Below, piece by piece: positions 33,188-41,421 of a DNA stretch of 64,000 nucleotides. Positions within the stretch are counted from its first letter, which is position 1. Each line of letters begins with the position of its first letter. Made by a program: the position numbers and the translations under genes. Below the pieces are notes generated by a model. That model did not search any database. It was not told where the DNA came from and saw only the letters and a list, made by a program, of their open reading frames with translations. The stretch is from Gaiellasilicea sp963705515 (GTDB lineage: Bacteria; Actinomycetota; Thermoleophilia; Gaiellales; Gaiellaceae), in the NCBI GenBank assembly GCA_963705515.1, contig CAVPJV010000008.1, positions 992,001 through 1,056,000 of the forward strand, given 5' to 3'.

Positions 33188-34143
33188 TCCGTGCCGTCGT
33201 CCTCCGGCTCGCCGTCGTCGTAGTCGAGGATCTCGATCCGGCCGATCACGCCGAGCCCGCGCCAGGCGATCTTGTTCGAGCGAGGATAGAAGGCCATGTC
33301 GTTCGGCTTGCGGGTGCCGTAGATCAGCATCGTCAAGCCGCTCTCGCCCGCCCGGAACCAGTGGCTGACACGCGTCCCCGGCGGCCGCGCGATCACGTGG
33401 CCGGTTCGAATCGGGATCTCCTCCTTCTCGGAACCCGTCCCTGCCGCGAACGACGGCGACGGCCAGAGGTGGAGCGTTCCCTCGCCCTCGAGGATGGCGA
33501 AGATCTCCTCCTCCTCGGAGTGGCAGTGCGGCACCGAGCCCCGTCCGCCCGGATCGAGCCGTTCCCAGTGGAAGCCCGCCTGGTCGGAGCGTTCCTTCGT
33601 CGCCAGCGGCGCCGTCGTCGCCGCTCCCCAGCGCTCGAGCTCGACCTCGTCGACGTTGAGGATGTTCGCCGGCCGCTCGGCGGGCTCGCCGTACTCGAGC
33701 GGCGGTCCGGCCGCCTCGCGGTCCCACGGGTCATCGGTGCGGCCCTCGACCCACGGCCAACCGAGGCGGACGGCGCCCGAGCGGGGCAGCCAGCCGAGCT
33801 CCGTCGGATGCCGGGTGCCGAAGACGAGGTAGTCGAGGCCTTCCGGCCCCGCGACGAACGTGTGCTCGAGCTCGTTGGCGCGGTGGATGACGCAATCGCC
33901 GGGCCGGACCTCGTGCACCTGCTCGTCCTGCCACGCGAGCCCGGAGCCCGCGAGCACGTAGTAGACCTCCTCGGAGGCGCCGTGCGAGTGGGGCGGCGTC
34001 GGCAGCTTCCCCGGCGCGACGCGAACCCGGTTGAGGCCGACGTCCTTCGTCCCGGCCGCGTCGCCGAGCCGCTGCCACGTCGCATCCATCTCGCCCTTCG
34101 CCCGATGATGCAGCTCGACCTCGTCCCAGTGAGCGAGTCCCAT
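33184..34143 (-). CDS. bicupin protein
   Basis: 319 residues with two cupin barrels. First: PPHSHGASEEVYYVLAGSGL (two His and a Glu) and HRANELEHTFVAG. Second: VPHCHSEEEEIFAILEGEGT and HVIARPPGTRVSHWFRAGE. Both keep likely metal ligands. The inter-domain segment and C-terminus are Trp/Asp-rich (DYDDGEPEDDG end). It may be a dioxygenase, isomerase or a sensor of small acids; the sequence does not decide. It stands alone between nucS and the divergent small Cys-rich gene. Confidence 0.85.
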   Translation of the reverse strand: MGLAHWDEVELHHRAKGEMDATWQRLGDAAGTKDVGLNRVRVAPGKLPTPPHSHGASEEVYYVLAGSGLAWQDEQVHEVRPGDCVIHRANELEHTFVAGPEGLDYLVFGTRHPTELGWLPRSGAVRLGWPWVEGRTDDPWDREAAGPPLEYGEPAERPANILNVDEVELERWGAATTAPLATKERSDQAGFHWERLDPGGRGSVPHCHSEEEEIFAILEGEGTLHLWPSPSFAAGTGSEKEEIPIRTGHVIARPPGTRVSHWFRAGESGLTMLIYGTRKPNDMAFYPRSNKIAWRGLGVIGRIEILDYDDGEPEDDGTD

Positions 34144-34163
34144 GACCGGATTATCATGACCCC

Positions 34164-34355
34164 ATGAAGGCGGTCTGGCAGGGGAAGATGGTTCAGGCGG
34201 CGGGCAAGTACGGCGAGCATGCGCCGATGGCCGCGGTGTGCTGCAACGCCTGCCGGACGTGCGCGACGACGAACCTCGCGTCGCTCGCGCTCGCCGGTGT
34301 TGCGGGGGCGGGAGCCTTCGCCATCCGGCTCGTCAAGGGATCACCGCGGCTTTGA
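34164..34355 (+). CDS. small Cys-rich membrane-anchored protein
   Basis: 63 residues. A basic N-terminus, then CCNACRTC (four Cys in eight residues) and a hydrophobic segment TNLASLALAGVAGAGAFAIR. The Cys cluster could bind metal. A decayed copy of its second half lies at 35857-35968 (see there). It is divergent from the bicupin by 20 bases. Unrecognised family. Confidence 0.55.
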   Translation: MKAVWQGKMVQAAGKYGEHAPMAAVCCNACRTCATTNLASLALAGVAGAGAFAIRLVKGSPRL

Positions 34356-34357
34356 GG

Positions 34358-34492
34358 ATGGCGGCGGCCGAGTCGATCCGTGCGATCGAGGCGCTCGAGC
34401 GGCGCAACGTGGCGAACGCGGTGCTCGCCCTCGCCCGGGTCGAGTTCCTGCGCTCGGACGGGCAAGCCGTCGACCTCCCCCTCGGAACCTGA
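34358..34492 (+). CDS. short hypothetical ORF
   Basis: 44-residue frame (ATG 34358) reading IRAIEALERRNVANAVLALA, which would form an amphipathic helix. It starts 3 bases after the Cys-rich gene and ends 7 bases before the hydrolase-cyclase gene. TGAGG lies directly against its start, too close for a good ribosome site. It may be a real small protein of the inserted segment or chance. Confidence 0.3.
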   Translation: MAAAESIRAIEALERRNVANAVLALARVEFLRSDGQAVDLPLGT

Positions 34493-34498
34493 CGAACC

Positions 34499-35833
34499 GT
34501 GCCCGAATCCGTTCGCTATGCGCGCAGCGGAGACGCCCACATCGCATTCCAGACGGTTGGCGCCGGCCCGCCGGACATCGTCTGGATCCAGGGTTGGGTG
34601 TCGAACCTCGAGCTGGCCTGGGAGCAGCCGGACTATGCGGCCTTCCTGCGGCGCCTCGCCGGCTTCAGCCGCCTGATCCTGCTCGACAAGCGGGGGACCG
34701 GCCTCTCGGATCGCGTCCCGGCGGACAAGCTGCCGACGCTCGAGGAGCGGATGGACGATGTCAGAGCCGTGATGGACGCCGTCGAGTCGGAGCAGGCGGT
34801 GCTGTTCGGCGTCTCCGAGGCCGGACCGATGTGCGCGCTCTTCGCCGCGACGTATCCGGAACGGACGACGGCGCTCGTCATGTACGCCGGCTACGCGCGC
34901 TTCCTCGCCGACCCGCCGGACTACCCGTGGGGCTGGCCCGCTGACGGGATCGACGCCTTCATTGCCGAGCTCGAACGCACCTGGGGCGCGAACGACGACC
35001 TCCTCCAGATCTGGGCACCGACCCGCGCCGACGATGCGGGCGCGGTCGCGTGGTTCAACCGCTACCTCAGGCTGTCGGCGAGCCCGGCCACCGCTTCCGC
35101 CCTCACGGAGATGAACGTGCGTATCGACATCCGGGACGTCCTGCCGGCGATCCGCGTCCCGACGCTCGTCCTGCAGCGGTCACGGGACCGGCTCGTTCAC
35201 AGCGGGCACGGCCGTTATCTCGCCGAGCGGATCGCGGGAGCCCGCCTCGTGGAACTCGAGGGCGACGACCACGTCTGGTTCTGGGGCGATGCCGAGCCGA
35301 TCCTCGCCGAGGTGGAGGAGTTCGTCACCGGAGTCAGACCGGCGCCGAGTTCGGATCGCTTCCTGACCACGATCCTCTTCACCGACATCGTCCGGTCCAC
35401 CGACCTCGCCGTAGAGCTCGGCGACCGGCGCTGGCGCGAGCTCCTTCGCGCGCACCGCGACCGTGTCCGCGACGAGCTTGCCCGCCACGGCGGCACCGAG
35501 ATCGACATGGCAGGCGATGGCGTCTTTGCGACGTTCGACGGGCCCGCGCGCGCCGTCCACTGCGCCGCGGCGGTTCTCACACGCATGCGCGAGCTTGGGC
35601 TCGACGTCCGTGCGGGCGTCCACACGGGCGAGTGCGAGCGGCTTGGCGACAAGGTGACCGGGATCGCGGTTCACTCCTGTGCCCGGATCTCCTCACTCGC
35701 GGCGGCAGGCGAGATCCTCGTCTCGAGCACCGTGAAGGATCTCGTCGCTGGATCGGGCCTCCGCTTCGAGGACCGCGGCGAGCACGTCCTCAAGGGCGTT
35801 CCGGACAAGTGGCGCCTCTACGCCGTGGTCTAG
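34499..35833 (+). CDS. alpha/beta hydrolase fused to class III adenylate cyclase
   Basis: 444 residues from a GTG. Residues 1-275: alpha/beta hydrolase with nucleophile elbow GVSEAG (Ser in VLFGVSEAGPMCAL), acid in LVLQRSRDRLVHSGH and His in LEGDDHVWFWG. Residues 285-444: class III cyclase with the metal Asp in ILFTDIVRSTDLAV, a second Asp in EIDMAGDGVFATFDG and RAGVHTGECERLGDKVTGIA. This fusion is known in mycobacteria and soil actinobacteria. It probably makes cAMP under control of a ligand bound in the hydrolase fold. It lies in a segment bracketed by a duplication (34237-34352 and 35857-35968). Confidence 0.92.
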   Translation: MPESVRYARSGDAHIAFQTVGAGPPDIVWIQGWVSNLELAWEQPDYAAFLRRLAGFSRLILLDKRGTGLSDRVPADKLPTLEERMDDVRAVMDAVESEQAVLFGVSEAGPMCALFAATYPERTTALVMYAGYARFLADPPDYPWGWPADGIDAFIAELERTWGANDDLLQIWAPTRADDAGAVAWFNRYLRLSASPATASALTEMNVRIDIRDVLPAIRVPTLVLQRSRDRLVHSGHGRYLAERIAGARLVELEGDDHVWFWGDAEPILAEVEEFVTGVRPAPSSDRFLTTILFTDIVRSTDLAVELGDRRWRELLRAHRDRVRDELARHGGTEIDMAGDGVFATFDGPARAVHCAAAVLTRMRELGLDVRAGVHTGECERLGDKVTGIAVHSCARISSLAAAGEILVSSTVKDLVAGSGLRFEDRGEHVLKGVPDKWRLYAVV

Positions 35834-35856
35834 CATCTGGCTCATCCGCGCGCGCG

Positions 35857-35968
35857 GTGCTGCGACGCATTTCGGACGTGCGCGACGACGAATCTCGCCT
35901 CGCTCGCGCTCGCCGGTGTTGCGGGGTGAGCCTACGCGGCCCGCCTCATCATGGGATCACCGCCGCCT
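35857..35968 (+). pseudogene. decayed duplicate of the Cys-rich gene end
   Basis: About 112 bases match 34237-34352 with roughly 80% identity by eye. The frame reads CDAFRTCATTNLASLALAGV then an early stop (GGG TGA); the first copy continues into the membrane segment. It has no start of its own. The opposite strand of both copies carries the same dehydrogenase tail (LKAAVIP and stop). Confidence 0.7.
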
Positions 35969-36865
35969 TCAGGTAGTCGGCTGGTGGATCGGCGAGCAGC
36001 GCGGGAACGTCCTCGAGCCGGACGTGGTGGGTGATCAACCGGTGCCACGGATAGGCGCCGCTCGCGAGGAAGGCGAGCGCGGCGCGGACGTGCCGTGGGT
36101 GCGTGATGGAAGGCGCCGCGCAGCGTCAGCTCCTCGTAGTGGAGCCGGTACGCGTCGACGCGCAGCTCGGCGCCGGATTCGCGGCCGCCGAAGTAGAGGA
36201 CGGTGCCGCCCGGGCGCGACGAGCTCGAGCGCCCGCTGCCACGCCTCGTCGGTGCCCGCTGCTTCGATCACGACGTCGGCGCCGTCGCCGTCGCCGGTCT
36301 GGCCGCCGAACTCGGGGACGAGCGCACGCCGCTCTGCTCGCCCGCCGACCACCTCCGGGCGGCCGCCGGCATCGGCGACGCAGGCGCTCAGCATCAGCCC
36401 GATCGGGCCGGCGCCGAGGATCGCGACCCGGTTGCCGGCCCGGACCTCCGCCCGCTCGACGCCGCGCAGGCAGCAGGCGAGCGGCTCGACCATCGCCGCG
36501 ACCTCGGGCGCGAGTCCCGCCGGCACGGGCAGCAGATTGACCGCGGCGATCGCGGCGGGAACGACGATCAGCTCGGCGTAGGCGCCGTTCAGGAGCTCGA
36601 TCGGCGCTCCGCGGTCGTCTGTCGCGGCCGAGTTGGCGGCGACGACGCGCTTTCCGGTGGCGACTTCGATCCCGCAGAACTCGTGCCCGAACGGGCTCGG
36701 CAGCTCGCGGAGGAGGACCGGGTGGCCGCGCCGGAAGGTCTTCAGATCGGTGCCGTCCGTGAGCGCGACCTCGACCTGGACGAGCACGTCGCCCGGTCCC
36801 GCCTCCGGGTTCGGCACGTCCTCGAGCCGCAGGTCGCCCGGGCCGTGGAAGCGCAGCGCCCTCAC
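35949..36865 (-). CDS. zinc-type alcohol dehydrogenase-like protein, two frameshifts
   Basis: GTG start at 36865. MDR family: GDVLVQVEVALTDGTDLKTF, PFGHEFCGIEVATGKRV, VEPLACCLRGVERAEV and the Rossmann motif VAILGAGPIGLMLSACVADA. The first frame ends near 36207 (CCCGGGCGGCACC); the next carries GTVLYFGGRESGAELRVDAY and breaks again near 36095; the third carries the C-terminus HVRAALAFLASGAYPWHRLI to DYLKAAVIP. Restored, it is about 305 residues. The catalytic Cys of the family is replaced at ALTDGTD. It overlaps the next dehydrogenase by 4 bases. Confidence 0.7.
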
Positions 36866-37689
36866 GGCGTGAAGACGACCTTGAGTGCACCGCCGGAGCG
36901 GTAGAGCGCGAGCCCGTCCTCGAAGCGGTCGAGCGGGAGCACGGTCGGCTCGGGCAGGTCGAGCTCGGGTAGCAGCTCGAGCGCAGCCCGCATGTGGCGC
37001 GGCGTCGCCGAGCGGGAACCTGTCAGCGTCAGCTCGTTCCGATAGACGAGGTCGAGGTCGACCGGTGCCGCCGGGGAGAAGACGAGGACGGTGCCGCCGG
37101 GCGCGACCGCGTCGAGCGGCGCCGCCGGGGCGCACAGCACCGCGGCGTCGACGGGGCCGTCGGGCGAGCGCCCTGCGCGCTCGGCGCGCGCGTCGGTCGC
37201 ATAGACGTCGTCGCCACGCGCCCGCAGCACTTCCGCGAAGAGCCGCCCGACGAACCCCTGGCCGACGACGAGCACACGCCCGCGCGGCACGCGCTCCGCT
37301 CCGCGGAGGACGCAGGCGAGCGGCTCGAGGTAGGTGCCCACCGCGTCGCCGATCGCGTCCGGGAGCTCGATGCCGTCGGCGGCCTCGACCTCATCGGCCA
37401 AGCCGCCGGGGACGATCGTCGGCGCAGCGAACCGCTCGCAGGTGGACTCGCGGCCTGCGCGGCAGCGCTCGCACTCGCCGCACGGGAAGTGGTGGATCAG
37501 CGCGACGCGTGCACCGTCCGCACGCCGCGCGACGACCTCGTGCCCGAGCACCGTCCCGGCGGGGGCGACGCCGATCTTCTCGACGTCGGAGCCGCAGAGC
37601 CCGCAGGCGAGCACGCGCATCGGGTCAGCCGGTGCGGCCGCGTCCGCGAGGCGGGGTTGTCCGTCTGCGTCGAGCACGACCGCGCGCAC
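36862..37689 (-). CDS. zinc-dependent dehydrogenase (sorbitol/alcohol type)
   Basis: 275 residues, MDR family. ACGLCGSDVEKIG carries the catalytic Cys, VLGHEVV the Glu, and CGECERCRAGRESTC the four structural-zinc Cys; YLEPLACVLRGAERV and VLVVGQGFVGRLFAEVL form the nucleotide-binding start. It is shorter than the usual 340 residues, chiefly in the N-terminal catalytic part. It pairs with the frameshifted MDR gene downstream; both may act on the same sugar or polyol in one pathway. Divergent from the MFS exporter gene. Confidence 0.85.
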   Translation of the reverse strand: MRAVVLDADGQPRLADAAAPADPMRVLACGLCGSDVEKIGVAPAGTVLGHEVVARRADGARVALIHHFPCGECERCRAGRESTCERFAAPTIVPGGLADEVEAADGIELPDAIGDAVGTYLEPLACVLRGAERVPRGRVLVVGQGFVGRLFAEVLRARGDDVYATDARAERAGRSPDGPVDAAVLCAPAAPLDAVAPGGTVLVFSPAAPVDLDLVYRNELTLTGSRSATPRHMRAALELLPELDLPEPTVLPLDRFEDGLALYRSGGALKVVFTP

Positions 37690-37720
37690 GAGCGCATCGT
37701 ATGGATAGCCTCGCCGTCCG

Positions 37721-38962
37721 ATGAGAAGGCGCCTTCCCGACGTTCTCCACGTTCGCGACTACACGCTCTCGATCGGGTCGAGCGTCTCGTACGGCTTCGG
37801 CCGCGAGATGGTCTTCGTGGCCGTCGGCTGGCAGGTCTACGACATCTCCCGGAACCCGCTCTACCTCGGCCTCGTCGGTCTGGCCGAGTTCCTGCCGCTG
37901 CTCCTCTTCGCACTCCCCGCCGGGGCGCTGGCCGACCGGCTGCCGCGAAAGCTGATCTACATGGGCTCGCTCGCCGTCGACGCGGTGATCACGATGCTCC
38001 TGCTCGTCGTCAGCATCAACGGCGCGAACGAGCTCTGGCCGTTCCTCGCCCTCTCGTTCGCGAGCGGGTGCTCAGCTGCGGTCGGCAATCCCGCGATCCG
38101 GTCGATGACGCCGACGCTCGTCCCGTTCGAGCTGCTCCCGAACGCGATCGCGCTCCGCTCCACTGTCTCCCAGGCCGTCGTGGTCGTCGGGCCGGCCGTC
38201 GGCGGGCTGCTCTTCGCGCTCGGGCCGGAGCTCGTCTACGCCACCGCGGCCGTGCTGATGCTGATTGCGGTTGGTTTCGTCGTGCCGATGAAGCTGCGGG
38301 CGATCGAGGAGGCGCCGTTCCAGATCGGCGGCTCGCGCCTGGAGTCGCTGCTGGCCGGGCTCCGCTTCGTCCGGCGGACGCCGGTGCTGCTCGGCGCGAT
38401 CTCGCTCGACCTCGTGGCGGTGCTGTTCGGCGGCGCAGTCGCGCTGTTGCCGGTCTTCGCGCGCGACGTGCTCGACGTCGGCCCAGTCGGGCTCGGCGTG
38501 CTGCGGAGCGCGCCGGCGGTGGGAGCGATGCTTGCCGGGATCATGCTCACGCGCAGGCCGCTGCGGGGCATGGCGGGGCGGAAGCTCCTGATCGTGGTCG
38601 CCGTCTTCGGCGCGAGCATGGTCGTCTTCGGGCTCTCGAGCTCGTTCCCGCTCTCGTTCGCCGCGCTGGGCGTGAGCGGCTTCGCGGACATGATCAGCAT
38701 GAACATCCGCTCGATGATCACCGCGCTCGCGACTCCGGATGCGCTCCGCGGCAGGGTGAACGCGGTCGAGATGGTCTTCATCAGCGCGTCGAACGAGCTC
38801 GGAGCCTTTGAGTCGGGCGTGGCGGCGGCCCTGATCGGCGCGGTGCCGGCGGTCGTGATCGGCGGGTCGCTGACGATCCTCTGCGCCCTCGTCTGGCCGA
38901 GGCTCTTCCCGAAGATGGCGAAGATCGACCGGCTCGAGTCGCTGCAACCGGTCGCGCCTTGA
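37721..38962 (+). CDS. MFS exporter (EntS-like)
   Basis: 413 residues with about 11-12 membrane segments. LLFALPAGALADRLPRKLIY is the conserved cytoplasmic loop 2-3 of MFS drug and siderophore exporters, and RSTVSQAVVVVGPAVGGLLF a helix typical of the EntS/MFS_3 group. The second half starts with LLAGLRFVRRTPVLLGAISL. Its substrate is unknown. It is divergent from the dehydrogenase pair, 31 bases apart. Confidence 0.92.
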   Translation: MRRRLPDVLHVRDYTLSIGSSVSYGFGREMVFVAVGWQVYDISRNPLYLGLVGLAEFLPLLLFALPAGALADRLPRKLIYMGSLAVDAVITMLLLVVSINGANELWPFLALSFASGCSAAVGNPAIRSMTPTLVPFELLPNAIALRSTVSQAVVVVGPAVGGLLFALGPELVYATAAVLMLIAVGFVVPMKLRAIEEAPFQIGGSRLESLLAGLRFVRRTPVLLGAISLDLVAVLFGGAVALLPVFARDVLDVGPVGLGVLRSAPAVGAMLAGIMLTRRPLRGMAGRKLLIVVAVFGASMVVFGLSSSFPLSFAALGVSGFADMISMNIRSMITALATPDALRGRVNAVEMVFISASNELGAFESGVAAALIGAVPAVVIGGSLTILCALVWPRLFPKMAKIDRLESLQPVAP

Positions 38963-39011
38963 CCGTTTCTTGATCCCGACTGTGTGACAATCGGCGCAAC
39001 TCGAGCGGAGG

Positions 39012-39836
39012 TTGTTCACGCTGCGCAGGCTCTCGACTGCACACCTCCTCGTCCTGGCCGCGTTCGTCGCCGCCGGCGTGACCGCGCTGCCGGCGCTCGC
39101 CGTCCGCGCCGCCTCCGATCCGGATCCCGCGCGCTTCCCTGGCGGGCCGTACTTCGTGATCGGGTGCGGCGTCAGCCTGATGTCGAACGACGACCCGATT
39201 GTGCTCGCCGGCAAGCCCGGCGCGTCGCACCACCACACGTTCATCGGCAACCGGACCGTCGATGCGAACTCCACGGCCGCCTCGCTGGTCGGCGGCGAGT
39301 CGAGCTGCGAGGACATCGGCGACTCGTCCGCGTACTGGGTGCCGACGCTGTTCGCAGGCGGGCGAGCGTTGCGGCCGCTCGTCGGCGTCGGCTACTACGT
39401 GCGCCGCACCAAGGAACCCGTTCGCGCCTTTCCGCCCGGGCTTGTGATGATCGCGGGTAACCAGAACGCGAAGCGGCCGCAGTCGCTCTCCGTCGTCGGC
39501 TGGGGCTGCGGCGGGTTCGGCGCGCCGCCGAAGTCCGCGGTCGTGCCGAACTGTCCGGCCGACCGGGCGCTGCACCTGCGAGCGACGTTCCCGGGCTGCT
39601 GGAACGGAAGCGACCTCGACAGCCTCGACCACAAGCGTCACATGGCCTACGCAGTCAGCGGACGCTGCCCACGCACGCACCCGGTCGCGGTGCCGACGCT
39701 CGTCCTGATCTTCCTCTACCCGGAGACCGAGCAGCGCCGGCTGCTGCAGGCGTCGGGCCGCTTCGGGGCGCATGCCGACTTCATGAACGGCTGGAACCAG
39801 GACACGCTCGAGGCGTTGGTGGCAGCGCTCAACTGA
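39012..39836 (+). CDS. secreted DUF1996 protein
   Basis: 274 residues with a signal peptide (TAHLLVLAAFVAAGVTAL). The mature part has DUF1996 hallmarks: GKPGASHHHTFIGNRTVDAN, GESSCEDIGDSSAYWVPTL and FPGCWNGSDLDSLDHKRHMA, with several Cys and His. The domain is found in secreted actinobacterial and fungal proteins and may be carbohydrate-related; the activity is unknown. The start is a TTG at 39012 next to GGAGG, or a CTG 9 bases on that is better spaced. Ends 21 bases before the tRNA-Ala region. Confidence 0.85.
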   Translation: MFTLRRLSTAHLLVLAAFVAAGVTALPALAVRAASDPDPARFPGGPYFVIGCGVSLMSNDDPIVLAGKPGASHHHTFIGNRTVDANSTAASLVGGESSCEDIGDSSAYWVPTLFAGGRALRPLVGVGYYVRRTKEPVRAFPPGLVMIAGNQNAKRPQSLSVVGWGCGGFGAPPKSAVVPNCPADRALHLRATFPGCWNGSDLDSLDHKRHMAYAVSGRCPRTHPVAVPTLVLIFLYPETEQRRLLQASGRFGAHADFMNGWNQDTLEALVAALN

Positions 39837-39857
39837 GGCGCTACAATGCGCGACCGA

Positions 39858-39930
39858 GGGGCTATAGCTCAGCTGGGAGAGCGCCTGGATCGCACCCAGG
39901 AGGTCGGCGGTTCGAGCCCGCCTAGCTCCA
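39858..39930 (+). tRNA. tRNA-Ala: tRNA-Ala (anticodon CGC)
   Basis: 73-base cloverleaf. The acceptor GGGGCTA pairs with TAGCTCC (one G-T), the D arm is AGCTCAGCTGGGAGAGC, the anticodon stem-loop CCTGG-ATCGCAC-CCAGG gives CGC, and the T arm GGCGG-TTCGAGC-CCGCC is intact. Discriminator A, no CCA encoded. An accessory segment follows directly. Confidence 0.95.
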
Positions 39931-39936
39931 TCGCTA

Positions 39937-39958
39937 AAGGCCCGCAAACGCGGGCCTT
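39937..39958 (+). terminator. terminator of tRNA-Ala
   Basis: A 9-bp stem AAGGCCCGC / GCGGGCCTT with loop AAAC begins 6 bases after the tRNA. It is followed by CCGATTTC. A typical short hairpin after a tRNA gene. Confidence 0.7.
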
Positions 39959-40193
39959 CCGATTTCAGGTCGGGCAACGCGCCGGGGCGCTTGGCAACAG
40001 AATGGCAACGGCCAAGCGTTGGCGCCGCGCCGGCGCTGGAGGCCCTGTTTGCCCCGATCCCGGTGGCGCGGTGAAGGGCCGACCGTCTCGTGATCCCGTC
40101 CGGCTCGGCGGGCGCAACCATCGTGTCGCTCCGGGCGTGCGGCTGGTTCCCGGGCTTGACTATTGGTGAGGCCCGTCCTAGTTTCGGCTGGCG

Positions 40194-40565
40194 ATGAAGG
40201 AATTCATCGGCCTCCTGACCGCAATCGTCGTGCTCGCCACGGCCTTGATCTCGCTGAACAAGACTGGGGTCATAGGCGGCGGCGACGATTCCCCGAGCAC
40301 GCCTGTTAGTCCAAGCGGTGGTGACGGCAGTAACGGCGGCGTCGTCAACCCGCCACCACCCTCCACGAAGATCAAGGTGCCCGAACTCCGTGGCATGACT
40401 CAGCAGCAAGCTCAGGAGAAGCTCGCCGAGGTTGGACTGAGCGTCCAGAGTATTGAACCGATCAGGCCGTGTCGGTATGAACCTGGCGTCGTGGAACAAT
40501 CGGGACCGCCGACGGGCTGGGAAATGACGAAGGGCGATGACGTCGTCTTGTTTGTCTGCGAGTAA
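40194..40565 (+). CDS. PASTA-domain membrane-anchored protein
   Basis: 123 residues. A membrane segment at about 6-22 (GLLTAIVVLATALISLN), a Gly/Ser/Pro linker, and one PASTA domain at about 58-122: KVPELRGMTQQQAQEKLAEV, GLSVQSIEP and VVEQSGPPTGWEMTKGDDVV. PASTA domains bind peptidoglycan or beta-lactams; here there is no kinase or PBP attached. Codon use is less GC-biased than the neighbours, and the gene lies in the segment after tRNA-Ala, so it was probably acquired by transfer. Confidence 0.75.
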   Translation: MKEFIGLLTAIVVLATALISLNKTGVIGGGDDSPSTPVSPSGGDGSNGGVVNPPPPSTKIKVPELRGMTQQQAQEKLAEVGLSVQSIEPIRPCRYEPGVVEQSGPPTGWEMTKGDDVVLFVCE

Positions 40566-40575
40566 CTCGTTCCCC

Positions 40576-41172
40576 ATGATCCTCGGCGCATCGAACACAC
40601 TGGAAGCCCTAAAGCTCGCCGTCGCGCTCCTCACACCGCTAGCGATTTTCTTCCTCGGCTGGTTCGTTTCGAGGGAGGCTCGTGAGTGGGACCGTCAGCA
40701 GTGGTTACGGCGCACGCTTTACGAACGCCGACTCCGGTTCTGGGATGAGATGAGTCCGGGGCTCAACGATCTGCTCTGTTTCTTCACGTTGGTTGGCCAT
40801 TACCGAGAGATAAGCCCTCCACGCGCGATTGCACTCAAGCGAGACATCGATCGAATCTTCTTTTCGAACGAGCACTTGTTCCCCAAGCCGGTGAGTGCCG
40901 CCTATACCGACTTCATCGACGCCTGCTACAAGCACTACACGGGCAAAGCGGAAGACGCGAAGCTACGTTCATCGATCGAGGAGCAGAAGTCAGAGCGCAG
41001 AAAGTGGAGTACCGCCTGGGAGCCATTGTTCGTCCGCAGTCCTGCGGAGGCGACCAAGAAGAGTGAAATCACCGCGAAGTACCGCGGCTTGGTCCGCCTG
41101 TTCACAACGGACGATTACGCTGAGCCGGCGCCATCTGGCGGTGAGCGGCAACCTGAGCAAGTTGGACCGTAG
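40576..41172 (+). CDS. hypothetical protein with N-terminal membrane segment
   Basis: 198 residues from the ATG at 40576. One membrane segment (LKLAVALLTPLAIFFLGWFV) is followed by a long cytosolic helical region rich in Arg, Glu and Trp (REWDRQQWLRRTLYERRLRF and later EEQKSERRKWSTAWEPLF), similar in layout to the uncharacterised single-pass proteins often found near phage or defence islands. Lower GC than the surroundings. It follows the PASTA gene by 10 bases, so they are likely one transcript. Confidence 0.7.
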   Translation: MILGASNTLEALKLAVALLTPLAIFFLGWFVSREAREWDRQQWLRRTLYERRLRFWDEMSPGLNDLLCFFTLVGHYREISPPRAIALKRDIDRIFFSNEHLFPKPVSAAYTDFIDACYKHYTGKAEDAKLRSSIEEQKSERRKWSTAWEPLFVRSPAEATKKSEITAKYRGLVRLFTTDDYAEPAPSGGERQPEQVGP

Positions 41173-41232
41173 ACGGACGCCTAAGGACGTCTAAGCTTTT
41201 ATCGGTCGCGACGCATACGGCAAACCCATTGC

Positions 41233-41415
41233 CCATGCGGGTTTGCGACCATAGCGAGTTGCACGATCTGCAAGCGCATCCACCCAACCGACCCAGGAGG
41301 CCGGGGCGCCCACCACGCAGCCATGCGGGTTTGCCGCGTCCCGCCCCGTACAAGGCCCTCAGAGGTCGCCTAACGGCCCGCAGGCCCCGCCAGCCGCCTG
41401 GCCATGCGGGATTGG
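41233..41415. repeat. three copies of a CCATGCGGG motif
   Basis: CCATGCGGGTTTGC occurs at 41233-41246 and 41321-41334, with a third, diverged copy CCATGCGGGATTGGC starting at 41402. The first is part of a 7-bp inverted repeat CAAACCC / GGGTTTG (41221-41227 and 41239-41245). No gene is seen from 41173 to 41961. This stretch leads straight into the repeat array at 41422. Confidence 0.6.
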
Positions 41416-41421
41416 CACGTT

